This document shows positions 10,901 through 21,465 of a DNA stretch of 29,442 bases, in pieces. Position 1 is the stretch's first letter, and each line of letters starts with the position of its first letter. The stretch covers positions 1 to 29,442 of the forward strand of contig JAIXMQ010000142.1 of the NCBI GenBank assembly GCA_025716855.1. The letters are read 5' to 3'. Position numbers and translations under genes: made by a program. Source of the DNA: Pilaira anomala (taxonomy: Eukaryota > Mucoromycota > Mucoromycetes > Mucorales > Mucoraceae). Under the pieces are notes generated by a model. That model searched no databases. It saw only the letters and a list, made by a program, of their open reading frames with translations, and was not told the DNA's origin.

Positions 10901-12318
10901 TAACCACTCATTTGCCGTAATCGGTAACATTCGGGGAGCAACTTTAACAGGTCTTACTCCAGGTTTAACTTTAATAGAATAGGGTTCAACATTTAAGGAT
11001 TTTATTTCTTTTAAAGAGGTTGCAAAAACAGATTTATGTCTAATTAACACTTGTACTAATTTTTCCCTTTGTTCCTTGCTCAATTCTGGATTTATATCCC
11101 AATTCATGGTCTTATCCTCAATATCATTAGCATATACCTTGGCCGAGCCTTGATCATTCATGTTATCTTGGTCTGGACCAAACCTGACACTGTTCAGTTC
11201 CATTATAGCACTACTGCTGGTATAGGCCTCTACGAATGCTATACCTACAGCTTGTAACTCTTCTTTGGTAGGCTCAAATACTGGCCCTTCTAAGAAAGAC
11301 GGTACATTGATAATCATTTCTTTATCATGGTAGTTGATATACAAGTCTGTTACGATATCCATAATTTTATCCATGGATTGAATAAATTCAACACCTTTAG
11401 GAACTGAAGATCTTGTAAACAATTGGCCTAGTACTGTCTTCTTCTTCAAGGTTACTTCTTTTTGGGTCATATTAACAACAATTATTCCGTGAGGTTCACC
11501 GTTATTCTTATTTTTCAAGACCGTAGGTACCAGATATAGACCTAATTGTGAGAACAACACACCAGCCGGTTGAATGACCATTTCCTCTGACCAGTTATTG
11601 GCTTGTTCATCTATTTTTAACCATAGCAATTGGACATCACCCGGGGTAAAATTACATTCATATTCAATTATCAAGTCTTGGACTTCTTGATTATTCTTAT
11701 TCCTAGTAACTGATACGGGAACTACCATAGTTTCTGGATCTTCATGATCAAAACTACTTCTAGCTTCAGCATTCGTATGTACAATACTTTCTCCATCTTC
11801 ATGTTTGAAAATCAATACTTGCTTATGAGGGTCTGCTAAGCAGTTAGCACCAAGAATGAAGTCCATTCCTAGGATCAATGGAGTTGAAGGGTTTTCTGTC
11901 ACACAGAAAGTATGAACTACTGTTACTTCATTACCAAAATGTAGTTGTAACTTGACCACTCCTCGCAGTATATCGACTTCACCACCGGCATACTTCAGGG
12001 TCTTATTGGTCGCATGAATATCAATCTCTTTTCCTAGCGCTTGAACAAGGTGTAAAGGTACAATGGAAGCTACTGCACCACCATCAATCAAGAAATCAAT
12101 ATCCATTCTGTCATTAACTTTCGCCTGTACAGATTGTAACACTATTTGACTGAGGTCCCTGATGGAGGTATCCATGCTAACTTTATTGATCATGCTAGAC
12201 AAGTTGTCATCCATCTTCTCTACAGACTCATCTTTCAAGTGGACTTTACGTTTGGTAGAAACCGGCTGACCTCCGAGTAGATTTAAGTACTGATAATGTA
12301 GCTCCGGAGCATAGTATA
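7979..12318 (-). pseudogene. Pol of gypsy-2, main part (protease, RT, RNase H, integrase)
   Basis: An open frame of about 1445 residues downstream of the element A insertion; numbering starts at the GTG on the element junction. The aspartic protease has LIDGGA around D80 (DGG where DSG or DTG is usual). Reverse transcriptase has SGPWAAAVVLV at 491-501, LCLNYRPINL at 591-600 and YIDD at 691-694. RNase H has FTDAS at 838. The integrase zinc site lies near 1082-1123 and its catalytic D1153, D1211 and E1248 follow. The C-terminus has a GPY/F-like WYGPFRI but no chromodomain, unlike gypsy-1. About 86 residues sit between RT motifs that are normally close together. The frame itself is uninterrupted, but the gene lost its start when element A inserted. 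Confidence 0.93.
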
Positions 12319-12321
12319 ACA
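12319..12321. repeat. Target site duplication of element A, left copy
   Basis: ACA precedes CACTAT at 12322 and is repeated at 15295-15297. A 3-bp duplication is characteristic of CACTA (EnSpm) transposons. Confidence 0.8.
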
Positions 12322-12344
12322 CACTATAACCGAAAGTATGCTAG
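12322..12344 (+). repeat. Left terminal inverted repeat of element A
   Basis: It begins CACTATAACCGAAAGTATG and pairs with 15272-15294, with A/G differences at repeat positions 7 and 19. Confidence 0.9.
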
Positions 12345-13781
12345 TTTCCACCAAATTGGTGAATATGGCCCTAATTTTTTTTTCTACAGCCAATCATATT
12401 ATAGCGTTTAACTTTTAGATATTCAAAGAGAATAGAGAAAAAAAAAGAATGCTTTTTTCTCTTAAAATACATATTGAAATCATTGTTGAGGATTATAAAA
12501 ATGATATATATATGTTTTTATCCAAAAATAACCATGATATTCATACATACAGCTCAATATAAAAAAATTTGTTTCTGAATATCCACGTAAATTAGTATTT
12601 CTGTCTTGATAGATGGAATATTTGCCAATTTTACCCGATTAAATTAAAAAGTTCACCTCCCTTTTTTTTCCCCTATTTTTTTTTTTTTTTTAACGTCAAA
12701 TAAACGTGACTTACTGGTAACTTGTTACTTTTTTTTAAAAAAACAAAAGCGTATAATTTTTCTTTTTCTTTATGTTGCGAATCTACTTCACCACTTCAAC
12801 AACTTGTACATTACGAAACTCATTACGCGTTTTTACATTCAAATGAACAGTTTTTTTTTTGGTGTATTGTTTATAACAATTTATTATAGAAAAGAATATA
12901 TATTATTGATACAAGAAGGGAAGAAAAAAAAAGGGGGCATAAGTAAATATATTGTTGATACAAGAAGGGAAGTTAGAAAAAAAAAAGAGAACATAGACAT
13001 ATATATTAAATGTAATTTAACTGACAGTTTCTTTTACATTGTAATTAAAAATCACATAAGGGGAGACAACTTTATGCTCAAACGAATTAACGGAAGTCTG
13101 TACCAGCCCGACTTGCCGTTGAATATCGTTAAGACTAATTACGGCATATTTTGCTGGTCGCCCAGGCCCATTTAGCGTAACTACTGGAGATGTATTATCG
13201 TCAGCAGCAGCACTGTTTCCTTTCAACACCTCAACAAAAACCAAAAACTGATTGCTGTCTTCACGCTAATAATTTTTATGCTGAAATAAAACAAGACACA
13301 ACCAACGTACCAGCGATAGGTTCTATATTCAAAAGAAGGTAAGCACAAATATTAAATGATAAATGACCAAAAAATAAACTTACAATTTATATGCAGCATG
13401 AAATAAGACACAATGATTACCGCGACGACTTTCGGATCTGATTCGTCTGTTACATACAAGAACTGAATACATGATTATTAAGAAGAGCCCGGGCAGCTAT
13501 GGTTATTTTCAAATTATTGATAGTAATTTGTTGTAAGGAGCGTGATGTGTAACGACTGTAATATTTTTAAGCTGTTGGATAATAGTAATAGGTGGAATGG
13601 ATAATTAAGTCGGTTGATGATAATGTATAAGTAGCAAAAGAGCTCCATAATTGATGATTTTGATTGAAAGGAAGTTCAATAAAATCGTCCAGCGATGTCT
13701 TTTTTGGTTTTACAATGTCAAGAAGATTGGTTACATTTACAGTTAAGTTGAAATAGGAACGCATAGAGAGACGCTCAACTT
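12345..13781. other. Element A unique segment
   Basis: This AT-rich DNA is absent from the visible part of element B. It holds long T-tracts near 12660-12700, repeated ATTGATACAAGAAGGGAAG-type sequence near 12905-12973 (two copies about 60 bp apart), and the two minus-strand open frames listed separately. It may be the far end of a B-type element or captured sequence. Confidence 0.5.
13017..13244 (-). CDS. Uncharacterised open frame in element A (possible exon)
   Basis: The frame encodes up to 75 residues of balanced composition, including GPGRPAKYAVISLNDIQRQV. This looks more like real protein than the surrounding low-complexity DNA. Possible splice acceptors (TATAG near 13321, TTTCAG near 13277 on the minus strand) lie upstream, so it could be one exon of a longer spliced gene. 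GPGRPAK resembles an AT-hook-like basic patch, but that is a weak similarity. I do not recognise the family. Confidence 0.3.
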   Translation of the reverse strand: MVFVEVLKGNSAAADDNTSPVVTLNGPGRPAKYAVISLNDIQRQVGLVQTSVNSFEHKVVSPYVIFNYNVKETVS

Positions 13782-13839
13782 CTGTTAATACGGTAATCAG
13801 TGTGGGAGCACTAGAAGAGGATAATATAATTATTGACAT
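13567..13839 (-). CDS. Uncharacterised 90-residue open frame in element A
   Basis: ATG to TAA. It encodes a mixed-composition protein with segments such as LDIVKPKKTSLDDFIELPF and HQLWSSFATYTLSSTDLI. The first codons overlap, in antisense, the decayed 3' end of the accessory gene known from element B; the rest lies in the A-specific segment. I do not recognise it, and it could be a chance frame or a captured exon. Confidence 0.3.
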   Translation of the reverse strand: MSIIILSSSSAPTLITVLTEVERLSMRSYFNLTVNVTNLLDIVKPKKTSLDDFIELPFNQNHQLWSSFATYTLSSTDLIIHSTYYYYPTA

Positions 13840-14478
13840 TCCTTGCTTTATGCATATATTAATTTTTTTATTTTTTTTTTTCTTAACTTTTCAGAATTTC
13901 CTTTTTTTTTTTCTCTCTTCTCTCTTTTATTTTAAATAAAATATTTGATATATTTTCTTCTCCTATGTGAAGCTCGTATTAGTATGTAAGTAACAAGATA
14001 CATAAATACGTATCTAATGGTGATATGGTTTGTATGAACTCGGAGCTATGATATAATATATACTGAAATATAATAATGAAATTCACTATATTAATTAACC
14101 ATTGTTTACAGTTAAAACCTTCAGCTTGTGCTTTGCTTAAACTCTAGTGTCAATGCTATTTACTATTATGCGTATCCATTGTGATAAATCTTGGCTATGT
14201 CGTACTACTTTTGAATATGGGACCTCTTCTGATTTCTTTTTTTTTTTACACTGGCACGCTGTAATTTTTGGTTTGTTTTCAAGTTGATTTAAAGTCTTCA
14301 TATTTTTATTCATAAACCCAATTCAATTATAGGAATCTGTAGGTGAAAATCTATATATGACAAAGTCCTCACTGCAAAAGTGTCTTTTTCTTACACTTTT
14401 TGAAGCAAGTATTCGTAGACTTTATCACTAGTAAATAATAGGTAGCTAAATAATATATTTAGCATTATTTAAAATAAT

Positions 14479-14638
14479 CTAACATTCTTGTATACATTTT
14501 GTAGAATCAATGTGTTTTTTTTTACATCTTTTGAATCCAGTATTGGTGGGTTTTAGCACATTTTAATAATAGGTAGTATTAATTAATATATTAACATATT
14601 TAAAATCTAACATTCTTGTATACATTTTGTAGAATCAA
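14479..14638. repeat. Tandem duplication with 128-bp period in the shared subterminal region
   Basis: The same 32-bp sequence starting CTAACATTCTTGTATACA occurs at 14479 and 14607, each preceded by a similar AATAATAGGTAG block. Element B carries the same pair near 26800-26950. Duplicated subterminal blocks commonly hold transposase-binding sites in CACTA elements; that role is inferred. Confidence 0.6.
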
Positions 14639-14688
14639 TTAAGGGTGTAACAGGGGGTTTCATTCTGTGCAGGAATGAGCATTTTAGC

Positions 14689-14735
<47 letters not shown>

Positions 14736-15271
14736 TCCTGAACCCTGATAGGATTGCTTTTATAATTAAAAAATAAAAAATCTAGGATTAAAACCTACTA
14801 ATCTATAATGGAATCATACCAATTTTATAAATAAAATCATACCAATCTTTTGAATAAAATCATACCAATAATATATTAAAACCTGTCTATTCTATGATGA
14901 TTAAAACCTGCCTATTTTTTAAATAAAAACCTATCGCCAAATTTATGAATTTATCAATCGAATCGTTCAAAACGGTTAATTTTTGGGTAGTATTTTATAC
15001 GAGAGATGTGGTTTGTGCTGTTAATAAAGTTGTCCTTTTTACTACAAGTAAAGAATCAATACTGCCCAGGATATTGGATGGTATCTTACCAAATGTGCAT
15101 TTATGTTACCTATTGAATGGGTGTATATAACACCAGATTGGAGATAATAATTACCAACTCAATTGGTATAAAACTACCTGAATGGCAAACGCACTAACTC
15201 AATACTGCCAATTTCTACAGCTAAGCGTAGGGCAGCATTTACACCAATAATGCCCAATATTGGTGGGAATG

Positions 15272-15294
15272 CTAGTATACTTTCGGTCATAGTG
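15272..15294 (-). repeat. Right terminal inverted repeat of element A
   Basis: The reverse complement begins CACTATGACCGAAAGTATA, identical to the start of element B at 26143 and nearly identical to the left end of A. Confidence 0.92.
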
Positions 15295-15297
15295 ACA

Positions 15298-15681
15298 GTT
15301 GTGGAAGAGCTACCGTAACCTTAGTATCCCATAGCTGTTCATTTAAATCTAACTTTCGGACTTGCTTGTTTTCATCCAACATAACCGGGAAATCACGTTC
15401 CAATTTTCTTGCGATCGAAGGAGGGACTTCACCTTTTGCTTTGGCCTCATCGTCCATCTTCTTATACATCGCCTTATAATAACGAGCTTTTTCCATATTC
15501 ATGATTTTGACTGCTCTTAGTTCTTCTGGAGACTTCTTAGTGCCATTATTGGTAGCAGCAATAAGATCAGGTTGTGTGGTCTGGCTATTATGATTCGGAA
15601 TAATTTGTATAATATTAACATCTTGAATTGGGTCAGCACGAGGAACATCTTTAGGTGTTTGATTTATAGGTCCCACATCAC
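15298..15681 (-). pseudogene. Pol of gypsy-2, N-terminal leader piece
   Basis: This frame runs from the end of gag (LGDVGPINQTP) to VALPQL, where element A cuts it. It continues in frame into the main pol piece at 12318 once the element and one target copy are removed. It lies in the -1 frame relative to gag and overlaps it by about 33 nt. The domain has no recognised motif and is rich in K, E and D. It probably forms the linker before protease. Confidence 0.8.
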
Positions 15682-16896
15682 CTAAAGAAGATAAGGACCG
15701 TTGAGAAAATCCTGGCTAAAGTCTTCTTCAACAAAATTGACTCGCTTACTATTGTTACCGCGATTAGGATTACCAAAACGTTCAGGACAATTACCCCCGC
15801 AATGATTGCTATCAATACAAGTTGTGCAAGGTTGACTACATTCTCTTGCCATATGACCATTACGATTACAGTTATAACATTTTGGGCCAGATTCAGACTT
15901 CTTAGCACCATAATAGCGGTTGGAATTGTAACTACTTCGTTGTCCATCACCCTTTTCAATAAGATCCACTCTATCTTTGAGAACGGCAATATCATTTCCC
16001 ATTTCTTCCAATTTGTCTAACTTATTGAGGACCTTCTTTTCAAAATCAGTTAATTTGGCTGAGTTATTTCCTTGATTGGAAGTTGGTGTGCCTGGCTCAG
16101 TGCATCTCACTTGGTCCGTGCGACCCACCTGATTCCTGTCGTGCTCGTGTGGCCCACGCTGGTTACTATTATTACTATACCTTCTAGTAACATTGTTAAT
16201 CGCCATGTTTTCAGTTATGATAGTAGGGACAATATCGCCAGAGTCATTCAATTCGACTCTCTTTTCTTCGTAAAGACAATTTTCAGCCCATTTAATCAAC
16301 TTGGTCATACCATCAATAGTAGATAAAAGTGTCTTAGCCTCGAGATTGAAGGGGTCTTTTACCTTCTGGTCACAGAACTTATTAACCTTGGGTAACAGTC
16401 CCTTCATCACAACTCTTACTTGCTGTTTTACAGATTTCTCCCTACAATCTTCACCAGCTCGCTGAAACAGGTATCTCTTCGATTCCAAGTAATCCGTTGG
16501 AGTCTCCGTTTCCATCTGTCTTCTATCTTCGTATTGCGCAGTATAATAATCATACCACTCTTCTGTGATATATTGTTCTTTGAACATAGACACAATTCCT
16601 TTGGAGTCTCCCTCATCTTCAAAAGTGATTGCAGCAAAAGACGTAGGATCTGTCATCGACATTGACTTATACCACCTTTCCGCTTTACCAGATAAACACA
16701 GTAAAAAGGTTTCTTTTTTTCTTTCGCTGTTGCGCCAGTTATTCCACTTAGCAGCCTTATCGAATTCTTCTAGAAAGATTATTGGATCCTGGACATACCA
16801 GTACCAGAGAAGTTAGGAGCTCTTTTATTGCTCGCCTCGCCAGTAGATACAGTAATTTGCTTGTTCGTCTCTTTGTCTATTATCATTACCGACATT
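15682..16896 (-). pseudogene. Gag of gypsy-2, frameshifted
   Basis: The start codon at 16896 begins MSVMIIDKE and continues to NFSGTG, where a one-base shift near 16798 is needed to reach YVQDPIIFLEEF and the rest of Gag. After that the frame is open to TAG at 15682. Typical Ty3/gypsy Gag features follow: a WNNWR / AERWYKSM capsid-like region and a CCHC knuckle (CYNCNRNGHMAREC) near 15870-15910. As it stands this copy could not make full-length Gag. Confidence 0.85.
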
Positions 16897-17033
16897 GTGA
16901 TTTAACTTCAGTTTCTTGACTTTATAAAAGATAACAGAAATAAGCCTTCGATTCTTTGTAATACTTCTTTAGTTAAGTTACCTATAATTTTATAAAAATC
17001 TTTTGATTTCGTTCAGTACTTGTTTTAAGAATC

Positions 17034-17050
17034 GCCCAGCTACTCCACCA
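17034..17050 (-). other. tRNA-type primer-binding site of gypsy-2
   Basis: Two bases inside the 5' LTR the minus strand reads TGGTGGAGTAGCTGGGC. Its complement has the form of a tRNA 3' end: CCCAG (T-stem strand), CTACTCC (acceptor strand), A, CCA. I cannot name the tRNA without a genome tRNA set. This contrasts with the self-priming layout of gypsy-1. Confidence 0.75.
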
Positions 17051-17052
17051 AA

Positions 17053-17368
17053 TGTTGTATCGAGATCTGAATTACCTTTTGATTCTATAAAACCTTATGC
17101 TATAACTTCTTCTTGACTATAATAAACCCGCTTGGCTTATCAAAATAGCTTTTCTGAGAAATAAAACTTAAGGGGTGAAAGGACTTAACTTTATTAACTT
17201 GATCATTAATAATAATTTATATAGAGGGATAGTCGTACCAAATACTACTATCCGTGTGAGGGGGGACTAAAATATATTATCTTAAAAAGGGAAATAGCCC
17301 GGGACTATAATATTACAGGTCACAGTCGGGCTATAACCTCAAAGGGCGGCTAAAACCACTACCTAAAA
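17053..17368 (-). repeat. 5' LTR of gypsy-2
   Basis: The 316-bp partner of 7651-7966. The outermost end reads AAAA where the other copy has AACA, so the canonical TG/CA terminus has mutated on this side. Confidence 0.95.
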
Positions 17369-19103
17369 CCCTGCAATTACGGACGGGTTGCCCAAACGTG
17401 ATTATTCTGGTGGCTGGGATAACAACTGGCCTAAAAAAACCAAAGCGTCAAACATGGAATACGCAATCATATGGAAAAATGCGACCACAGAAGCCGAACG
17501 CCAAAGATTAGTTCAATCTAACGGTACTAGGTGGAGTGTGTTTCATGAGCTACCCTACTTCGATATGATTCGTTTTCCCGTGTATGATCCTATGCACAAT
17601 GTTTGGATGGGTACCTGTAAAAGGATTGTAAATCACATTTTTTTACCTTCATTATTAAACAAAGCAAAACTAACCGAAATGGCTCAAATAGTTTCCAACA
17701 TGATTATGCCTTTTGGAATAGATGTATCATCAATAGCAAGAAAAATAACTACTGGTGAAGGTTTCTCGTACCTTAAAGCTGATGAATGGCGTATTTATTC
17801 TTTGTATCTTTCTCCTTTGTTGCTTAAAGGTCGTATTCCAGGTGCCAATTATGATAACTGGATGCTATTTGTAGGTGCTATACAAATAATGAGTTTGCCA
17901 AATATCGCTATATCAGATGCTCAACGTTGTCATGAAAAAGTTGTACTTTTTTGCAAAGGATTTGAAGAACTTTATGGAAAAGCAAGTTTATATGGTAAGA
18001 AAAAAAAATATATATATATTTACTTTCATGTTTTTTATTTTTTTACTCACACAGTTTACAAAAGGTAACATACATTATCACATCCACTTATTTGAACAAA
18101 TGCTTGATTTCGGACCATGGCATTCACATCATGCTTTTGGATTTGAAAGATTCAACATGGACTTGAAATCAGCAAAAACAAATCATAAAGGATCCATCGA
18201 AACAACAATTGCCCACAAGGTTTTAAGGTCGATTCATCGTGAAGATTTTTTTTCTGGACACCTTCCAAATATGGGTTCAAAAGTGGATATGGAACAATTG
18301 AAGTCGGTTTACGTTGGTAACGACATTTACGGTCTGGGGCAACAACAATATCAGAATGCATATTTGTCACATGAGTTGGAAGTCTCTAAAGACAAGGATT
18401 TCAGCCTTGTTGACTTCGTTGAATATGCTGGTAGTCTTGATGGGTCTAGTCCTCCTCACCATGCATATGGTTTTGAGCCTTTACCTTGTAGTACTATCCA
18501 GTCATTGAAGATCAATAAATTGAATAGTCTTTTAAAGGAAGTGGAATATGTACAACTTGTAAATTATTACAAAACATATTTTAACCCTGATGACGACCTT
18601 CCATACATTTATGGTAAAGACGATGATACAAGATCAATGATGAGTAATATAGAAATTGTTACAGTAAATCAACAAGTAGCAAAATTCAAATCAGTAAGTA
18701 TTCTCGGGCAAAAATACAACAGTTTAGAAGCAACATCCTTTAGAGGTAGCTATATCCAGGCGTATTTCCGAGATACCAGCCAAAATACTGTGGACCATCA
18801 ACTTCGTCCTGCTCAAGTACAATTTTTTTTTAGACATGCAATTACAATCATGAACAAGAACAACAATTGGAATTGACAACATTGACTTTTGCGTACGTTC
18901 GTTGGTATAAGGATTTAAATCCTGGATCTCACATCACCACTTTCGATACCATAAATAGCAGCTGTTACTCAAACACATTTACAGATCCCTCCTATATGGA
19001 TATCTTACCAGTACACTGCATCCACTCTCCAATTGGATTATATATTAATGTAATTGATAGCTGCAACATTGTTATCAATATGCCAAGACGCATAACAGAA
19101 TAA
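17369..19103 (+). pseudogene. Tnp2-type transposase of element C, C-terminal half, decayed
   Basis: The frame continues directly from the N-terminal half (AITDGLPKRDYSGGW). Tnp2 motifs follow: YFDMIRFPVYDPMHNVWMGT (a DPMHN block with a candidate catalytic Asp) and, after a 70-bp GT-AG intron at 17995-18064, LDFGPWHSHHAFGFERFN (the FER block with the candidate catalytic Glu). Near 18850 a frameshift separates QFFFRHAIT from ELTTLTFAYVRWYKD. The protein ends NMPRRITE before TAA at 19103. With the N-terminal half this spans a typical Plavaka/CACTA transposase. Frameshifts on both sides show it was decaying regardless of the gypsy-2 insertion. Confidence 0.88.
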
Positions 19104-19163
19104 ATTATTTAGAATGGTAATTATTATCAAATTTATCTCTTAAAAAAAAGTTTTATTTTTTGA

Positions 19164-20280
19164 TTAACTTTGTCTAAAGCCCCAACCAGGAAGTCTTTTT
19201 TTGATAACATTATCAGGAACATCCATAGGGGCGGAATGGTACGTTCTTTTCTTTGACAGTTTATAACGAGTGGATCGATTTGCGTGAAGCTCGTCGAGTA
19301 CTGTATAGAACTCATTTAACTTTGAGTTTTGGTTGTATAAATCAGTTTTTTTTTTCGATTATAGATTTTTTTTTTTTTATTATATATATTTACCTTATCG
19401 CTCCTCCATTCAGGTACAATGACCTTAAACGATATCGCATCTCCTGTATTGGGATCGATTGTATCGTTTTCCTCATCTGACATGCAATCTTTCATCAAGA
19501 AACTTCTGCATTCTTCTGCTGATTTTTGCATTCGGTTTGTTACAGTATCAGTACAAGAAGAAAAAATCTCTTTTCTTTTCGTGAATTTCTACCAAAAAAA
19601 AAAAAAAAAAAAAAAAGGTCAGTTTTTAATTGTTATATTTATGTATTTAGAAATATTTAGTTACTCTTGTTTTTCTAGCCTTGAAACTTTTCACAGCGTT
19701 TTCAGCAGCAATTAATCTAGGGGTAAAGCCAAGAACCTTTCCTTTTTTTTCAATCCATAGTATACTTCTCTACAGATCAACTTAAATAAGGTTCTTATCC
19801 TTGAAAAGGTTCCGTTGGTGTCACACATTTTTGATTTGAAGTAATCAGTGCGACACAACACTTCAAGGATTCCGTCATATGCTTCTTTGTTGCCCTCTTG
19901 CAATAATCCCCTTGCATCAAAGTTGAATTTGATGGGAGATGCTTTTACTGCATCCCTAATGAGACCCTATTGTAATTGTCATGTAAGTACAAATGTATTA
20001 TTATATTAATCTAGTTAAAATATTTACATTGAGATGATTATCTCTAACATAACCATCTTTTCCGGAGCTACTAGAGCTGAATTGCTGTATCCATAAATTC
20101 TTTGAGCTCTGCTCTGACAGCTGAAAGCTCCTGGTTGACCTCACGCAATTCGGCCTCCCAAGGCTGTTCTTGTTGTTGTTGCTGTTTGTTGTTGTTGTTG
20201 GCGCACTGTTGCAGCAGAATTAACTCTAAGGTTGCCTCTACTAGAACTGGCTTTACTTGGGGAATACCGTTTCTGTTCAT
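19164..20280 (-). pseudogene. Decayed spliced gene of unknown function, convergent with the element C transposase
   Basis: It starts MNRNGIPQ at 20280, has a polyglutamine stretch (NNNNKQQQQQ) and a predicted coiled coil (EAELREVNQELSAVRAELKEF). A +1 shift near 20080 leads to SSSSSGKDGYVRDNHLN. A 61-bp intron (19967-20027) follows, then GLIRDAVKASPIKFNFDARG and a helical region with CRTDYF and REVYYGLKKK. A second shift in an eight-A tract near 19745 leads to KVLGFTPRLIAAENAVKSFK. Later blocks include EEENDTIDPN-like and KKRLPGWGFRQS, ending at 19164. Architecture (N-terminal coiled coil, helical body, basic end) recalls the accessory gene of element B, but I see no clear residue identity. 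Product unknown. Confidence 0.6.
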
Positions 20281-21425
20281 TTTATTTTATATTAATATAT
20301 TATTAAAGTATAGAAAGAGGTAAGTAAGTAGTAATAGATGGTTTGTTTAATTTATATAAATGACAGGTACGTTTGACAATAAAAGAAAAGCAGTGACAAA
20401 TATTTGAAAATGACCTTTATTTAAGTGGTGGAAAAATTTTCTTCTGAAAAAAGCCCTTTTTTTATCTTTTCAAAAAAAAGAAAAAAAAAACTTCTTAGAA
20501 TGACTTCAAGTAACTTCACTTTTTTTTCTTAAACATTACTAGTTAACTTACTTTTTCTTTCAGCTTGTATCTATAGTCCTTTGTCGCAACCGTGTTCAAG
20601 TAATATTACCTTTGGTGTCCCTTTAAAGTAGAAGGTAGTCAAGCTTCTAATGAGTGAGTAGAGTATGAACTTTAAAGATCTCTTTTCTACGCAATTACCA
20701 TTAACATGTTTTTTTTTCGCAACAGCCTATTAACTTTACACCTTACTTCACTGGTCTTTTCTTAAGCTTTGCACCTATGTATCGGCGACATCTCTATTTT
20801 TTTGACTTGCAATGAAGCCAGAAAAGAACAAGTTTTTTTTTTTCACGGTAAAAAAAAAAAAAAAAATAACCACGTCTTATCTTTTCACTAATATAATATA
20901 TTCTATTACAGTAGGTAACATTAGCTTCTCTAAAAGACTCTATCTATTATGGCTATAATATAAAGGTAACATGATTTGCTTTGGAATATGTTGTATATTT
21001 CTTTACTGATAGTTATTGCCTTATTAGATTTCGTGTACCGTGATACGATCGAATATTTTATGCGTACTCTATTGAAAGGTAATAGTAAAATAATGAAAAC
21101 TTTTGATCCTGGTATTAATATGTCTTTTATTTAAAGATATCAGTATATCCCATGCATACGTCCAATTATGTCAATTAAGACAGGTCTATTTAAATGTTAT
21201 TAAAGGTAACTCATTCAAAATACTTTATTATTCATTATCTCATTCATTTTTTTGCTTAGATCGACTGTGCATTAACGTAAAGGGCTGTCAAACGGTAATA
21301 TAGGATTTGTGTACTGAGGTAAGTGTTATTTATATGTTGGAGTACCCTGCTTTTATGATTTTTTTCCATCATTTAAGCAGCCATTATTGTAAGCAAATTC
21401 AATAATGGCAGGGGTTAAATAATCG

Positions 21426-21465
<40 letters not shown>

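Larger units (their letters stand above)
12322..15294. mobile_element. CACTA-ended element A (2973 bp), probably non-autonomous, nested in gypsy-2 pol
   Basis: Both ends start CACTAT with 23-bp terminal inverted repeats differing at two positions, flanked by ACA duplications. Removing the element with one ACA joins the two pol pieces in frame (CAA CTG TTA TAC on the minus strand). I see no Tnp2 domain inside, so it should depend on a transposase supplied in trans, possibly from element B, which has the same terminal sequence. The right 1513 bp are an inverted copy of the left end of element B. The left 1460 bp have no counterpart in the visible part of B. Confidence 0.9.
13782..15294. repeat. 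1513-bp segment shared (inverted) with element B
   Basis: Read as reverse complement, this segment aligns with 26143-27655 from the terminal repeat inward until homology stops at the same motif (ACCGTATTAACAG). Both copies have the same long homopolymer (45 T here at 14690-14734, 41 A in B), the same internal duplication and the same GGCAGTATTG-like subterminal motifs. The two differ by scattered substitutions. No gene is convincing inside it. Confidence 0.92.
7651..17368 (-). mobile_element. Ty3/gypsy LTR retrotransposon (gypsy-2), nested in the element C transposase
   Basis: Two 316-bp LTRs bound a minus-strand gag-pol of Ty3/gypsy order, interrupted by element A. CCCT flanks both sides. 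Deleting the element plus one CCCT makes the Tnp2 reading frame continuous across the junction (TTC CCT GCA ATT), which proves insertion into that gene. The LTRs differ at only two positions that I can see, so insertion was fairly recent. This copy is nonetheless dead: pol is split and gag is frameshifted. Confidence 0.95.

Noticed and set aside
8235..11257. Short plus-strand open frames inside gypsy-2 pol
   Set aside because: They are antisense shadows of the long minus-strand pol frame, with no motifs of their own.
14945..15130. 61-residue open frame in element A, conserved with four substitutions in element B (26307-26492)
   Set aside because: It lies in the shared subterminal DNA rich in GGCAGTATTG-like motifs and close to the terminus. 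Conservation is explained by the common origin of the two copies, and no protein-like motif is visible. A dN/dS test over more copies would decide.
15660..15700. Classic -1 slippery heptamer at the gypsy-2 gag/pol junction
   Set aside because: The geometry fits a -1 overlap, but no X XXY YYZ heptamer in the gag frame is present, so programmed frameshifting is not claimed.
15678..15995. 105-residue minus-strand frame overlapping the end of gypsy-2 gag
   Set aside because: It overlaps gag in another frame; hydrophobic content comes from the shifted reading of the zinc-knuckle region.
20102..20323. Plus-strand cysteine-rich frame
   Set aside because: It is the complement of the glutamine/asparagine codon repeats in the decayed minus-strand gene.
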